A stretch of DNA of 30,671 nt from CAYNUJ01 sp964573255. GTDB taxonomy: Bacteria; Bacteroidota; Ignavibacteria; Ignavibacteriales; Melioribacteraceae. The notes beneath the pieces were generated by a model. It did no database searches. It was not told the DNA's origin and was given only the letters and a program-made list of their open reading frames with translations. Positions 6,154 to 14,566 of this stretch are shown here, piece after piece. A program made the position numbers and the translations under genes. The stretch spans positions 1 through 30,671 of the forward strand of contig CAZNJB010000039.1 in NCBI GenBank assembly GCA_964573255.1, written 5' to 3'. Position 1 is the first letter of the stretch. Every line of letters starts with the position of its first letter.

Positions 6154-7497
6154 ATGAAAGTAGTAATAAATATATTGATGTTTTTGTTAATAATAAATGA
6201 TACATTTTTAGCACAAAGTAATTTACTTAATAGCGGTCCTTTAGTGGGCTACTCTAAAATGACGGAAGTATGCATTTGGTTCCAAACAAAGGAGAAAAGT
6301 GACGTAAAAATTAAATATTGGGAGAAAGAACAGCCTCAAAAAATATTAACAACAGATAGAATTGTAACTAAAAAAGAAAATGCTTTTACCGGTAAATTAA
6401 TTATAGAAAAACTTTCTCCTGGGAAAGAATATTATTTCGATATTTATATTAACGGAGAAAAACAAGAATTTGCATATCAACCAAAATTTCAAACTCAAAC
6501 ATTGTGGCAATGGCGAACTGATCCACCTGAATTCAAGTTTGCAGCAGGAAGTTGTGCATTTATTAATGAAACTCAAGTAGACAGACCCGGGAAAGCATAT
6601 GGTGGCGATTACCAGATATTTAATTCCATAGCTGATATGAATCCGGATTTTATGCTTTGGCTAGGAGACAATGTTTATCTGCGTGAAGTTGATTGGGATT
6701 CTTGGAGTGGAATAATTCATAGATACTCTCACGATAGAGCAACTCCGGAATTACAAAAATTGTTCGCTACTACTCATAATTATGCTATTTGGGATGATCA
6801 TGATTTCGGAACTAATAATAGCGATAGGGGATTATGGAATAAGAATATGACATTAAAAGCATTCGAAATGTTTTGGCCTAATCCTTCTTTTGGTGTTAAT
6901 AATTTACCGGGAATTACTACATATTTCGAATGGGCAGATTGTGCCTTCTTTTTAATGGATGACAGATATTTTAGAACTCCTGATAATAGAAAAACCGGGA
7001 AAAGAGAATTATTAGGCAAGGAGCAAATTGAATGGTTAATTGATGCATTGGTTTCGAGTAAAGCTTCTTTTAAATTTGTTGCAATAGGTACTCAAGTTCT
7101 AAATGAAAACGCATCAGGCGAAAATTATTCTTCTTTCCACGAAGAAAGAGAATATCTCTTAAACATAATTCAAAAAGAAAATATTCCGGGTGTGATTTTT
7201 CTATCTGGTGATATTCACCGGACAGAGTTACTGAAATTGGAAAGGGAGAACGATTATCCATTGTATGAATTTACAATTTCTCCTTTAACGTCCGGTGTAT
7301 CTAATTATAGAGATTCATTAAACAATCTCCTGGTTGAAGGCACTTTAACGTATAAACGAAATTATGGTATATTTGAAATTACGGGTGGAAAGAAAAACAG
7401 AATATTGAAATTTACCGATTTTGATTCCGACGGGAATGAATTATGGCATTATGAAATCAAAGCATCTGATTTAAGAAGAAAAATTCAGAAGAAATAA
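6154..7497 (+). CDS. PhoD-like alkaline phosphatase/phosphodiesterase
   Basis: A 447-residue exported metallophosphatase. A signal peptide (residues 1-20, ending FLA-Q) precedes a fibronectin-like N-terminal domain (about 25-115). The catalytic domain shows AAGSCAF (130-136), LGDNVYL (170-176), IWDDHDFG (212-219) and SGDIHR (351-356), the usual PhoD metal ligands. PhoD enzymes hydrolyse phosphodiesters and monoesters, often with Fe and Ca, in the periplasm or outside the cell. Substrate here is unknown; relatives are also found acting on phospholipids or teichoic acids. An SD-like GAAAGG sits before the ATG. No Pho-box was recognised. The family call is firm. Confidence 0.9.
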   Translation: MKVVINILMFLLIINDTFLAQSNLLNSGPLVGYSKMTEVCIWFQTKEKSDVKIKYWEKEQPQKILTTDRIVTKKENAFTGKLIIEKLSPGKEYYFDIYINGEKQEFAYQPKFQTQTLWQWRTDPPEFKFAAGSCAFINETQVDRPGKAYGGDYQIFNSIADMNPDFMLWLGDNVYLREVDWDSWSGIIHRYSHDRATPELQKLFATTHNYAIWDDHDFGTNNSDRGLWNKNMTLKAFEMFWPNPSFGVNNLPGITTYFEWADCAFFLMDDRYFRTPDNRKTGKRELLGKEQIEWLIDALVSSKASFKFVAIGTQVLNENASGENYSSFHEEREYLLNIIQKENIPGVIFLSGDIHRTELLKLERENDYPLYEFTISPLTSGVSNYRDSLNNLLVEGTLTYKRNYGIFEITGGKKNRILKFTDFDSDGNELWHYEIKASDLRRKIQKK

Positions 7498-7548
7498 ATT
7501 CTTCGGAAATAATAGTAAAATAAGTAGAAATTATTTAGGAGTTCTAGA

Positions 7549-8223
7549 ATGAAAAAATTAATATTTTTATTAGCTTTAATGTCATATTCATCTTATGTCT
7601 TTAGTCAAACTGATGATTCTACTTATTTTACTATTACTGCAAATTCGGAAATATCGGTGGTTGCCGATTTAATAATATTTCAGTTAGATATTTCATCCGA
7701 AGATCCGGATCCTGAACAAGCTTATAAAAATCATAAAGAGAAAGAAAGAAAACTTGTTCAGATACTAAAAGAACTTGAAGTACCCGATTCTAATGTTGTT
7801 TATTCCTTATTAAGCATCTCAAAAGCTCAAATACCAAGAAATAACAAGAATTATAAAACTAGGCAAAAAATAAGAATTAAAATAAGTGACTTTAGTAAAT
7901 ACGAAAAGATGCAGATTGAATTACTAAAAGCTGGTATAAACGAATTCAAAAGTATTTTCTCTTCTAAAAAAACAAATGAAATAAGAGAAAAAGGAATTAA
8001 GCAATTGGTTCAAAATGCGAAAAGAGAAGCGGAAATATATGCCGATAACTTAGGGTTAAGGGTAAATCAAGTTATTGAAATAGAATCCAGAATGAGAAGG
8101 ACAGATGCCGGTGAACCTGCATTTTTTGTTGCCGCACCCAGTGTCGATTTTTCATTGTTAGAAATTCCACAAGCATTTACAGTGAAATTATATGCAACTA
8201 TTACATTCTTGCTAACAAAATAA
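7549..8223 (+). CDS. SIMPL (DUF541) domain protein, periplasmic
   Basis: A 224-residue exported protein with a signal peptide (cleavage near VFS-Q, residue 19-20). The rest is a single SIMPL/DUF541 domain: FTITANSEISVVADLIIFQLDIS (residues 27-49), a middle helix rich in Lys and Glu, QKIRIKISDFSKYEKM, and a C-terminal helix followed by NLGLRVNQVIEIE. SIMPL proteins (for example E. coli YggE) are envelope proteins of poorly defined function, linked in some bacteria to oxidative stress. It follows the PhoD-like gene by 51 bp with an AGGAG site, so the two may be cotranscribed, and it is followed by an intrinsic terminator. Confidence 0.85.
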   Translation: MKKLIFLLALMSYSSYVFSQTDDSTYFTITANSEISVVADLIIFQLDISSEDPDPEQAYKNHKEKERKLVQILKELEVPDSNVVYSLLSISKAQIPRNNKNYKTRQKIRIKISDFSKYEKMQIELLKAGINEFKSIFSSKKTNEIREKGIKQLVQNAKREAEIYADNLGLRVNQVIEIESRMRRTDAGEPAFFVAAPSVDFSLLEIPQAFTVKLYATITFLLTK

Positions 8224-8283
8224 ATTATTATAATCTAATTCAATTAAAAATAGAATATTGAATGAAATATTAGTTGAACAATT

Positions 8284-8319
8284 TATCCGGTGTTTTGAGT
8301 AAACATCGGATATTTTTTT
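8284..8319 (+). terminator. Intrinsic terminator after the SIMPL gene
   Basis: A 12-bp stem (8284-8295 with 8301-8312, one G-T wobble) and a five-base loop TGAGT are followed by seven T at 8313-8319. It lies 60 bp after the SIMPL stop codon and faces away from the convergent ispE gene. Confidence 0.82.
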
Positions 8320-8372
8320 GCATTGAATAAAATCAGTTTTTGAGGAGAAAAGTATTTTTAATTACTGATATT

Positions 8373-9209
8373 CTATAATTCGTAACTTTTTACCAAATAA
8401 TTATCAGGAAATACATTCAGAATTTCTTTGATTTCAAATGTTTTAGGGAAAAAACCGTAAACAGTTGAGCCTGTACCGCTCATTAGAGAAAACATTGCAC
8501 CAGCGTCGTACATTTTATCTTTGATATCTTTAATTTCAGGATAAATCATAAAGATATATTCTTCGAAATCGTTAGTTACATATTTTTTAAAATTATTAAA
8601 AATATTACCTTCTGTTTGAACTACTTTTTCAAGAGGGAATTGAGGTTTGGAAGGAATAATATTCGTAAAAGCCTTACCTGTTGAAATGTGTATCTCGGGA
8701 TTAACAATTATAAGTTTAGTTTGAGCTAAATTTAAATTAATCGGTTTTAATACTTCTCCTCGAGAATATCCCAGAGCGGGTTTATTGAGAAGGAAAAAGG
8801 GAACATCACTCCCTAATTCCAGAGCAATCTTCGCTAGTGATTCATCCGAAATATTTAAATTAAATAATTTGTTGAGAGCAATTAGAGTGAATGCAGCATC
8901 GGAACTTCCGCCGCCCATTCCTGCACCAATTGGAATATTCTTAAACAATCGAATTGAAGTATTTAATTTTTTACCGGTTTGTTTTTCTAATAACCCAATA
9001 GCTTTAATGATTAAATTATCTTTTTCTTCGATATCACAGTTTGAATCAATAAATTCTGTTTTATTACTTTCAATAAATTCTATTTCATCGTATAAAGAAT
9101 AAACCGGGTAAAAGATTGTTTCGAGGTTATGATATCCATCCTCGCGCTTTTTAACGATATTCAAGCCGATATTTATCTTAGCATTAGCTTTTAATTTTAT
9201 ACTTTTCAT
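8373..9209 (-). CDS. ispE: 4-diphosphocytidyl-2-C-methyl-D-erythritol kinase
   Basis: IspE phosphorylates 4-diphosphocytidyl-2-C-methylerythritol in the non-mevalonate isoprenoid pathway, using ATP in the cytoplasm. The 278-residue GHMP kinase shows the substrate-binding KANAKINIGLNI start with Lys11, DGYHNLET (24-31), the ATP loop PIGAGMGGGSSDAA (93-106) and LGSDVPFF with the catalytic Asp135. A late MSGTGSTVYGFF motif is also present. Length is normal (about 280). The ATG at 9209 overlaps the end of the upstream methyltransferase gene by 26 bp, so the two are probably translated from one mRNA. No other isoprenoid gene is adjacent. Confidence 0.96.
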   Translation of the reverse strand: MKSIKLKANAKINIGLNIVKKREDGYHNLETIFYPVYSLYDEIEFIESNKTEFIDSNCDIEEKDNLIIKAIGLLEKQTGKKLNTSIRLFKNIPIGAGMGGGSSDAAFTLIALNKLFNLNISDESLAKIALELGSDVPFFLLNKPALGYSRGEVLKPINLNLAQTKLIIVNPEIHISTGKAFTNIIPSKPQFPLEKVVQTEGNIFNNFKKYVTNDFEEYIFMIYPEIKDIKDKMYDAGAMFSLMSGTGSTVYGFFPKTFEIKEILNVFPDNYLVKSYEL

Positions 9210-10065
9210 CTAAAAACTCTCTCAATTTTTTTATGTGAGCCGGAGAAGAACCACAGCAAGTTCCTATCATTTTAAGTCTTTCGTTCAATAGCTTATCGAT
9301 TAAATGACTATACTCATCCGGAGTTATACAACTACTAATTTCATCATCTGTATAATTACCCAATCCGCAGTTTAGATATAAACCCCAATCAAAATCAATT
9401 TTAATTTCATTTAGTAATTTGTTAAAATATTCCGGTTTGATACAATTAAATGAAATTAAATTAGGATGATATTCTTTTACAAGGTCAATCGCTTCGGAAA
9501 TAGGTTCGCCGCTTAATAAATTTAATGACTCGTCGAAAAATAAACTTATAATAAAAGGGAAGTTATTCCTTTGGCAAATATCACATACGATTTTGATTTC
9601 ATTTAAATGGCTCAGTGTTTCATTTAAAATAATATCTACACCCGAGTCAATTAAATATTCTATATGCTTGCTGTGATTATCATAAATAACAGCATTACTA
9701 ATTGTTACTTCTTTCTGGTAACAATCTTCTGCTGGTGAATTGGATCCAGCAATTATAATATTTCTATTACCGACAGCATCTTTAGCTAATTTTACCGCTT
9801 CTTTTACTAATTGTTTGGAGGTGAATGAATAACCTGAAAGAGATACTGCATAGGGATTTGTACGAAATGTATTTGTAGTTATTATATCTGCACCTGCGTT
9901 AATATATTCTTTGTGAATATCAATAACTAAAGAAGGTGCGGAGATCAGAGCATAAGAAGACCATAGATATTTATCGGTTTTAAAACCTCTCTGCTGCAGC
10001 AAACTACCGGTTGCACCATCAAGCAGGAGGGGAATTGCACTATTTATTCTTTTTAATATTGTCAA
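9184..10065 (-). CDS. Homocysteine S-methyltransferase family protein
   Basis: A 293-residue TIM-barrel protein with LLLDGATGSLLQQRG at the start (13-27), TTNTFRTN (63-70), and the zinc-binding cysteines in SFNCIKP (Cys208) and IGTCCGSSPAHI (Cys270, Cys271). Family members transfer a methyl group to homocysteine, giving methionine, from S-methylmethionine, methylcobalamin-linked or betaine donors. The donor cannot be read from sequence; as a stand-alone domain it lacks the cobalamin and folate modules of MetH. The apparent start is TTG at 10065 with only a weak ribosome site; it overlaps the preceding glycosyltransferase gene by 26 bp. It could be a MetH-like fragment or an enzyme of another thiol methylation. 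Confidence 0.82.
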   Translation of the reverse strand: MTILKRINSAIPLLLDGATGSLLQQRGFKTDKYLWSSYALISAPSLVIDIHKEYINAGADIITTNTFRTNPYAVSLSGYSFTSKQLVKEAVKLAKDAVGNRNIIIAGSNSPAEDCYQKEVTISNAVIYDNHSKHIEYLIDSGVDIILNETLSHLNEIKIVCDICQRNNFPFIISLFFDESLNLLSGEPISEAIDLVKEYHPNLISFNCIKPEYFNKLLNEIKIDFDWGLYLNCGLGNYTDDEISSCITPDEYSHLIDKLLNERLKMIGTCCGSSPAHIKKLREFLDEKYKIKS

Positions 10066-11179
10066 AATAATTTATGGTCTCTTTCTCAATCCTTTCAAGG
10101 TCAATCATCTGAATACATTCAAGATCGTAAGGACAAACTTTATTCCAGCACGGAGCGCATTCTAATCCTTCAGGAAAGAGTTTAATTCCTCTGTCATAAA
10201 GGTCGATTTCCTGCCAACAGCTTAAACCAAACCAAGCAATAACATATTTTTTCAATGCTATTGCCAAATGCATACCGAAGGAATCGCCTGTAATAATTAA
10301 ATCTGGAATACTTTCATAACAAGCACCGCGTCTGATTCCTTCGTTAACCGGAGTGTTGATGATTTTTCCCTTAAATTGTTCAGCTAAAGCTTCGTTTCGC
10401 TCTGCATCTTCCGGTCCACCAACCAGCATAATTTTAAATCTATTGTAAGATAGGAATTTTTCAATTAGAACCGCGTGCTGCTCCAAAGTCATTTTTTTAT
10501 TTGGGAATGTATTTGAACATCCCGTGTTGAATCCGATTATCTCGTCTTCAGGTTTAATACCGATTTTTCTTTTATAATCCTCGATGAATTTAAGCTCTTC
10601 TTCAGTAAAATTAAATACATATTCATCACGCTGATAATCTAATTCGAAAGTTTCAGCTAAATATTCCTGTCCGGTTTTAGTATTTATTTTGAACTTCAAA
10701 TTATCATCCATTCCCAGAAGATAATTGTATTCAGCGCCTTTATTCATCGGAATTATTTGACCGCGTTCATTTATGCCGAAACCAAGCTTATGGTCTGCAT
10801 CCACGGACATTAGAATGGCGCCGGATCTTTGAGATTTATCGACATTCATTACATAATCGAATTTCATTTCGCGGAGAATGCTTAATGATTCGGCGTTATA
10901 TTCAAACACTTTGTCGATATATGGATTGTTTTTAAGTATTCCTGATGCAACTTTAAGAGTTATCCAATAAATTGTTGACTGGGGGAATTTTCTTTTAATT
11001 GCCGGAAGTTGGGCTGTAGTCATAACTACATCTCCCATAGCATCGAGATTTACGATGAGAATCATCGTTCCAAATTTATCTTTTTCTCCATCTTTGCAGC
11101 CGTTAGTCCAGCAATCGTGATCTGAATAACACGGTTTGTATCCGGTAAACTTTTTACAATTTGGTATTTGTCTGCTCAT
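10040..11179 (-). CDS. GT9 family glycosyltransferase (heptosyltransferase-like) with cysteine clusters
   Basis: A 379-residue GT-B protein of the ADP-heptose:LPS heptosyltransferase family. The nucleotide-sugar domain starts ILIVNLDAMGDVVMTTAQLPAIK; the second domain has GFNTGCSNTFPNKKM and the donor-binding ITGDSFGMHLAIAL. The start chosen is ATG 11179, which has AAGAAGG six bases upstream; an ATG at 11233 would add 18 poorly conserved residues and lacks such a site. Four cysteines precede the Rossmann start (8, 17, 23, 28), and the C-terminal region has CAPCWNKVCPYDLEC. A cysteine cluster at the C-terminus is common in GT9; the N-terminal one is less so and suggests metal binding. It is likely to act on the LPS core or a glycolipid at the inner membrane. 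The exact sugar is unknown. Confidence 0.85.
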   Translation of the reverse strand: MSRQIPNCKKFTGYKPCYSDHDCWTNGCKDGEKDKFGTMILIVNLDAMGDVVMTTAQLPAIKRKFPQSTIYWITLKVASGILKNNPYIDKVFEYNAESLSILREMKFDYVMNVDKSQRSGAILMSVDADHKLGFGINERGQIIPMNKGAEYNYLLGMDDNLKFKINTKTGQEYLAETFELDYQRDEYVFNFTEEELKFIEDYKRKIGIKPEDEIIGFNTGCSNTFPNKKMTLEQHAVLIEKFLSYNRFKIMLVGGPEDAERNEALAEQFKGKIINTPVNEGIRRGACYESIPDLIITGDSFGMHLAIALKKYVIAWFGLSCWQEIDLYDRGIKLFPEGLECAPCWNKVCPYDLECIQMIDLERIEKETINYFDNIKKNK

Positions 11180-12236
11180 AGTAAACCTTCTTAAAAAACT
11201 CAATAAATTTAGGAATAACCTCGGAAGTTTCAAGATTTTTGAAATTTTCTTCCTCCGTTATTACAAGTTCATATTTTGATTGATATGGATACCAAACCAT
11301 ATCATTTGTATTAAATTTAACGTAAATGCCGAACATCGGTATATTATAAGCTGATGCTAAGTGAACCACCGAAGTATCGGGTGTAAATAAAAAGTTTAGT
11401 TTTGAAATTAAAGCTGCAAATATATCAAAACTTTCATTCTGAAAAATCTTTATTTCACCATTAGAAATTTCTTTAGCTTTATCCAAATCCTTTGCAGCAG
11501 AAATTAGTAGTGGAGAAACGCCCATTTTCTTCAATTCGTTAATTAAAATTTTGTATCGTTCCACACCCCAAAAACGGGAATCGCTTCCCGCAGAAATATT
11601 TAACCCGAATAAATATTTACCGTCCAAATTTTCTTTTTTCAAGTAATCGTCAAGAAAATCAATTGAACTTCGCATCGGTTCATAAACAATATTAACATTT
11701 TTGAAAACCGGATTTATCGCAAAGGGTTCTACCAGTTTTATTACACGCTCAATAATGTGCGTTTTTGTGCTATCCGGCTTTGGTACTACGTGTGAATAAA
11801 TTGTCTCACTCCCTTTGTCGAACCCGATTTTATTTGTGCTTTTTAATTTTGTCAATAAAAGTGTTACAGTCGTTGAAATATCATCGTGAGTATCGATAAC
11901 CGCATCGTAATTTTCTTGATTTAATTTTTTAACTAAATTTTTGTAAGAAGTAATCCCTTTTTCCCAAACTATTATTTTGTCGACAAATTTGTTGTTGATA
12001 AAAACAAAATGATTTTTTTTATCGGCCAGTAAATGGATTTTACAATCGGAGTTTTCCTTAATTAATCTTAAAAGGGGAGTGGTGACAAGAGCATCACCAA
12101 TTCGGTTGAGTCGAATAATTAAAATTTTGGAATCTCTATTAAGCTCGATAGTCTCATTTGAACGTTCGACCTTATTAGAACGAAGCAGTAATTTCAGTAT
12201 TAGTTTTCTAATTGCAATTTCGAGTTTCTTCAACAT
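11154..12236 (-). CDS. GT9 family glycosyltransferase (heptosyltransferase-like)
   Basis: A 360-residue GT9 enzyme, second of three in a row. After a basic, amphipathic N-terminus (residues 1-34) it has ILIIRLNRIGDALVTTPLLRLIK, the GT9 N-terminal loop, then VIDTHDDIS. The C-terminal domain has LNISAGSDSRFWG and FTPDTSVVHLASAY, the latter contacting the nucleotide sugar. It lacks the C-terminal cysteine cluster seen in its two neighbours. Its ATG overlaps the preceding GT9 gene by 7 bp, and its end overlaps the next by 26 bp. The basic N-terminus could aid membrane association. The acceptor and sugar are unknown; LPS core or another envelope glycolipid is the family's usual target. Confidence 0.85.
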   Translation of the reverse strand: MLKKLEIAIRKLILKLLLRSNKVERSNETIELNRDSKILIIRLNRIGDALVTTPLLRLIKENSDCKIHLLADKKNHFVFINNKFVDKIIVWEKGITSYKNLVKKLNQENYDAVIDTHDDISTTVTLLLTKLKSTNKIGFDKGSETIYSHVVPKPDSTKTHIIERVIKLVEPFAINPVFKNVNIVYEPMRSSIDFLDDYLKKENLDGKYLFGLNISAGSDSRFWGVERYKILINELKKMGVSPLLISAAKDLDKAKEISNGEIKIFQNESFDIFAALISKLNFLFTPDTSVVHLASAYNIPMFGIYVKFNTNDMVWYPYQSKYELVITEEENFKNLETSEVIPKFIEFFKKVYYEQTNTKL

Positions 12237-13282
12237 AGCAAGTCATTCTTTTTTAATAATTGCTCAAATTTATTTAATACTCTATCGGCAGGCAGATCGA
12301 TAAAGCATTCATGATTTCTATTACATTCAAGCAGATTACATTCAATGCATTCAAGTTCGTCAAGTCTTATATACTCGTGTTTACTTCCGAACGGACCCTG
12401 CAATTTGGGATTTGTAGGACCGTGTAAACTAAGAACCGGAGTCCCGACAGCTGTAGTAATATGCATCGGACCACTATCATTTGCGATTACAGCAGTACAT
12501 TTTTTTAATAATGACGCCATTTGTCGAATAGTTGTATCGGGAGCTAAATATGCTTTATCTTTCAATATATTTTTTATAATTAATGCATCTTCTTTATCTC
12601 CGGGTCCCCAAACTATCAATCCTTTGAAATTGAACTTATCGAATATTTTATTCGCAAAATCTGCAAATCTCTCTGGTTCGCATTTTTTAGATGGCCATCC
12701 TCCGCTAGGGGAAATACCTAAGATTTTTTCTCCGGTCAAATGATTTTGTTCAAAATATTCATCCGCAAAAGTTTGGTCTTCTTCAGTTAATCCGATGCTC
12801 AATTCATTTTGAATAACGGGAATATTTAATTCTTCTAAAAATCTTAAATGCAATTGTGCAGCGTGATATTTCCCTCTTTCCTCAGGACCAAATAGATTGT
12901 AGGCATACTTTCTACCTTTATAAGGGAATCCGGCTCTATACTTGGCTCTGCTTAAGAAAGTGATTTGTGCAGTCGACGGATTGGAAAAAAAGTCGAACAC
13001 TAAGTCATATTTTATTTTGCTTATCTTAGCAGCGATTTTAATTCTGTCAAGTGTACTTTTTCTGTTGAATAAATGTATGTTGTTGATATATCCGAGATAT
13101 TTCATTATTTCGGCCGAAGGCTTTTCGGTAAGCAAATCAATTTTTGCATTAGAGAAATATTGGGAAATATTTTCAATTGCCGCCGAAGAAAGAACCACAT
13201 CACCAATACCGCGAAGTTTAATAATTAATATTTTATTTATCCTAGCTTTATTATTATGTAATTCATCGAGCAAGTTAATCAT
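12230..13282 (-). CDS. GT9 family glycosyltransferase (heptosyltransferase-like)
   Basis: A GT9 enzyme of 350 residues if it starts at ATG 13282; an ATG at 13315 would add 11 residues but has no visible ribosome site, while 13282 has AAGGAG about 13 bases upstream and overlaps the MauE-like gene by only 8 bp. Features are ILIIKLRGIGDVVLSSAAIENI near the start, SPSGGWPSKKCEPERF in the second domain and ANDSGPMHITTAVGTPVLSL, the canonical GT9 donor-binding stretch. The C-terminal CIECNLLECNRNHEC cluster is a common GT9 trait. First of three successive GT9 genes in transcription order, implying successive sugar additions on one envelope glycan. Confidence 0.87.
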   Translation of the reverse strand: MINLLDELHNNKARINKILIIKLRGIGDVVLSSAAIENISQYFSNAKIDLLTEKPSAEIMKYLGYINNIHLFNRKSTLDRIKIAAKISKIKYDLVFDFFSNPSTAQITFLSRAKYRAGFPYKGRKYAYNLFGPEERGKYHAAQLHLRFLEELNIPVIQNELSIGLTEEDQTFADEYFEQNHLTGEKILGISPSGGWPSKKCEPERFADFANKIFDKFNFKGLIVWGPGDKEDALIIKNILKDKAYLAPDTTIRQMASLLKKCTAVIANDSGPMHITTAVGTPVLSLHGPTNPKLQGPFGSKHEYIRLDELECIECNLLECNRNHECFIDLPADRVLNKFEQLLKKNDLLC

Positions 13283-13712
13283 CTGAAATATCTTTCTCCT
13301 TAAAAAAATAAACATTTAAACCGGCAAACAATAAGAATACGTTTTCAGCTATCTTCAATAAACCCACTTGCTGAGCGTCATTTGTACCAAAACACCCGCA
13401 TTCAATATCGAGTCCTCGGATTACGGCAATCATAATCATAAGAATAAATAGACCCAATAAAGAATTAAGTATTAATGCATTTTCTTTTATGTAAATACCG
13501 AATAGAAATAATATGCCGGCAATAATTTCAATCCAAGGTAAAATAATCGCAGTGATATTAATAAGGAAATCGGGAAGAATTCTGTAATTGGATATTGAAA
13601 CGGCAAAGCCCGCAGCATCATTTATTTTGGAAGCTCCGGCAAAAATAAAGACAAGTGCAACTGTAGTGCGACAGAGAAGAATGAAATATTTATTCTTCAA
13701 ATATTTATTCAT
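13275..13712 (-). CDS. MauE/DoxX family redox-associated membrane protein
   Basis: A 145-residue integral membrane protein with about four transmembrane segments. The first contains the DoxX-like LVFIFAGASKI, and a conserved C-G-C-F-G lies in the loop after the third (RGLDIECGCFG). Such MauE/DoxX proteins are thought to handle thiol or disulfide redox in the membrane, but few are characterised. The start chosen is ATG 13712 with GAGG seven bases upstream; an ATG further up at 13760 would add 16 residues. It overlaps the rhodanese gene by 8 bp, so the two are probably coupled and may share a sulfur-related task. Confidence 0.8.
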   Translation of the reverse strand: MNKYLKNKYFILLCRTTVALVFIFAGASKINDAAGFAVSISNYRILPDFLINITAIILPWIEIIAGILFLFGIYIKENALILNSLLGLFILMIMIAVIRGLDIECGCFGTNDAQQVGLLKIAENVFLLFAGLNVYFFKEKDISDD

Positions 13713-14211
13713 TTGTAACCTCAATGGGATACTTATTTGCCGACCATTCTTCAAAACCACCTAAATAAACCAAAACATTGCTGAATCCTTTATTTATTAG
13801 AACTTCAGCCAAACGCTTACTCGCATTACAGTCTTCGCCTGAACAGTAAACTATGTATTTATTCTTTTTGTCAAGTTGTTCGATTTGATCATTCAACTCA
13901 TCAATTTTATATTCTGGTAAATTTATTGCATTCGGAATATGTCCTTCGGAGTAATCCCATTTATCTCTACCGTCAATAAAATATACTTTACCAGTTAGAA
14001 ATAATTTATAGACTGTTTCGATATTAATTGTCTTTATTTCTATTGAATCTGTGCCCGGTTTAATATTTGAAAGTGAATCAAATCCCGAGACTTCTTTAAG
14101 CACAATTTCTTTTGGCAAAAGATTGATGCCATTGCCGGAGAAAAAATTGAACAACAATCCGATTGCAGCAGATATAAATAGTATTTTAAATATTATTCTT
14201 CTATTTAGCAT
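13705..14211 (-). CDS. Membrane-anchored rhodanese-like domain protein
   Basis: About 168 residues from ATG 14211; an in-frame ATG at 14223 and longer starts are possible, and none has a clear ribosome site. A basic N-terminus and one hydrophobic segment (residues about 7-24) anchor it, probably with the domain on the periplasmic side. The rhodanese domain (about 60-165) shows VYFIDGRDKWDYSEGHIPNAINLP and the loop YCSGEDCNASKRLAE with the presumed catalytic Cys123, then a second Cys128, and ends LVYLGGFEEW. Rhodaneses carry persulfide sulfur. Its partner in the operon is a MauE/DoxX protein with C-G-C-F-G, so a membrane thiol or persulfide relay is a reasonable guess. Confidence 0.82.
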   Translation of the reverse strand: MLNRRIIFKILFISAAIGLLFNFFSGNGINLLPKEIVLKEVSGFDSLSNIKPGTDSIEIKTINIETVYKLFLTGKVYFIDGRDKWDYSEGHIPNAINLPEYKIDELNDQIEQLDKKNKYIVYCSGEDCNASKRLAEVLINKGFSNVLVYLGGFEEWSANKYPIEVTNE

Positions 14212-14566
14212 TGCTAAAATCATCAATTTTGGACTTACAAAACTCGACAATTTTAACGGCAAATTCTATTGCCTCTTTCCCGGAAATAGGATTATCCGAT
14301 ACCCGTTCGAGTAAATTCATTGCTGCATCTCTTACTTCGGCAGGCGCAGAAACATCATAGAATAAATTCTTTAAATTTGCTAAAAAATGTGAACCGTAAT
14401 CTTTTTCAGTGAATATATTTAATGCCGATATTGCAAATCCTGCTGCTCTGCGAGAAATTGTTCGAATTCGTCCTTCATTTCCTGATGATAATGTATTGTA
14501 AGCATTAACAATACTTTTACTAGACTGTGCAAGGAGAACTTTTGCTTTATTTATTTTATCATTCAT
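14201..14566 (-). CDS. Small all-helical protein, HEPN-like without the catalytic motif
   Basis: I do not recognise this 121-residue protein with certainty. It is predicted to be almost entirely helical with no signal peptide or membrane segment. The order of helices (KAKVLLAQSSKSIVNAYNTL, then RTISRRAAGFAISALNIFT, then AAMNLLERV and a final AIEFAVKIVEFCKSKI) resembles small HEPN-fold proteins, but the R-x4-6-H nuclease signature is absent, so it would be an inactive or structural version. Its ATG overlaps the stop of the NFACT gene by 8 bp (ATGAATGA) and its end overlaps the rhodanese start, so it belongs to this operon. A partner role for the RqcH-like protein is only a suggestion. Confidence 0.6.
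   Translation of the reverse strand: MNDKINKAKVLLAQSSKSIVNAYNTLSSGNEGRIRTISRRAAGFAISALNIFTEKDYGSHFLANLKNLFYDVSAPAEVRDAAMNLLERVSDNPISGKEAIEFAVKIVEFCKSKIDDFSNAK

Noticed and set aside
12345..12743. Plus-strand open frame of 132 codons inside the GT9 gene
   Set aside because: It lies wholly antisense to a gene with clear GT9 motifs and its product is low-complexity and unrecognisable.
14201..14566. Toxin HEPN ribonuclease of a toxin-antitoxin pair
   Set aside because: The R-x4-6-H catalytic motif is absent and no nucleotidyltransferase antitoxin is adjacent.
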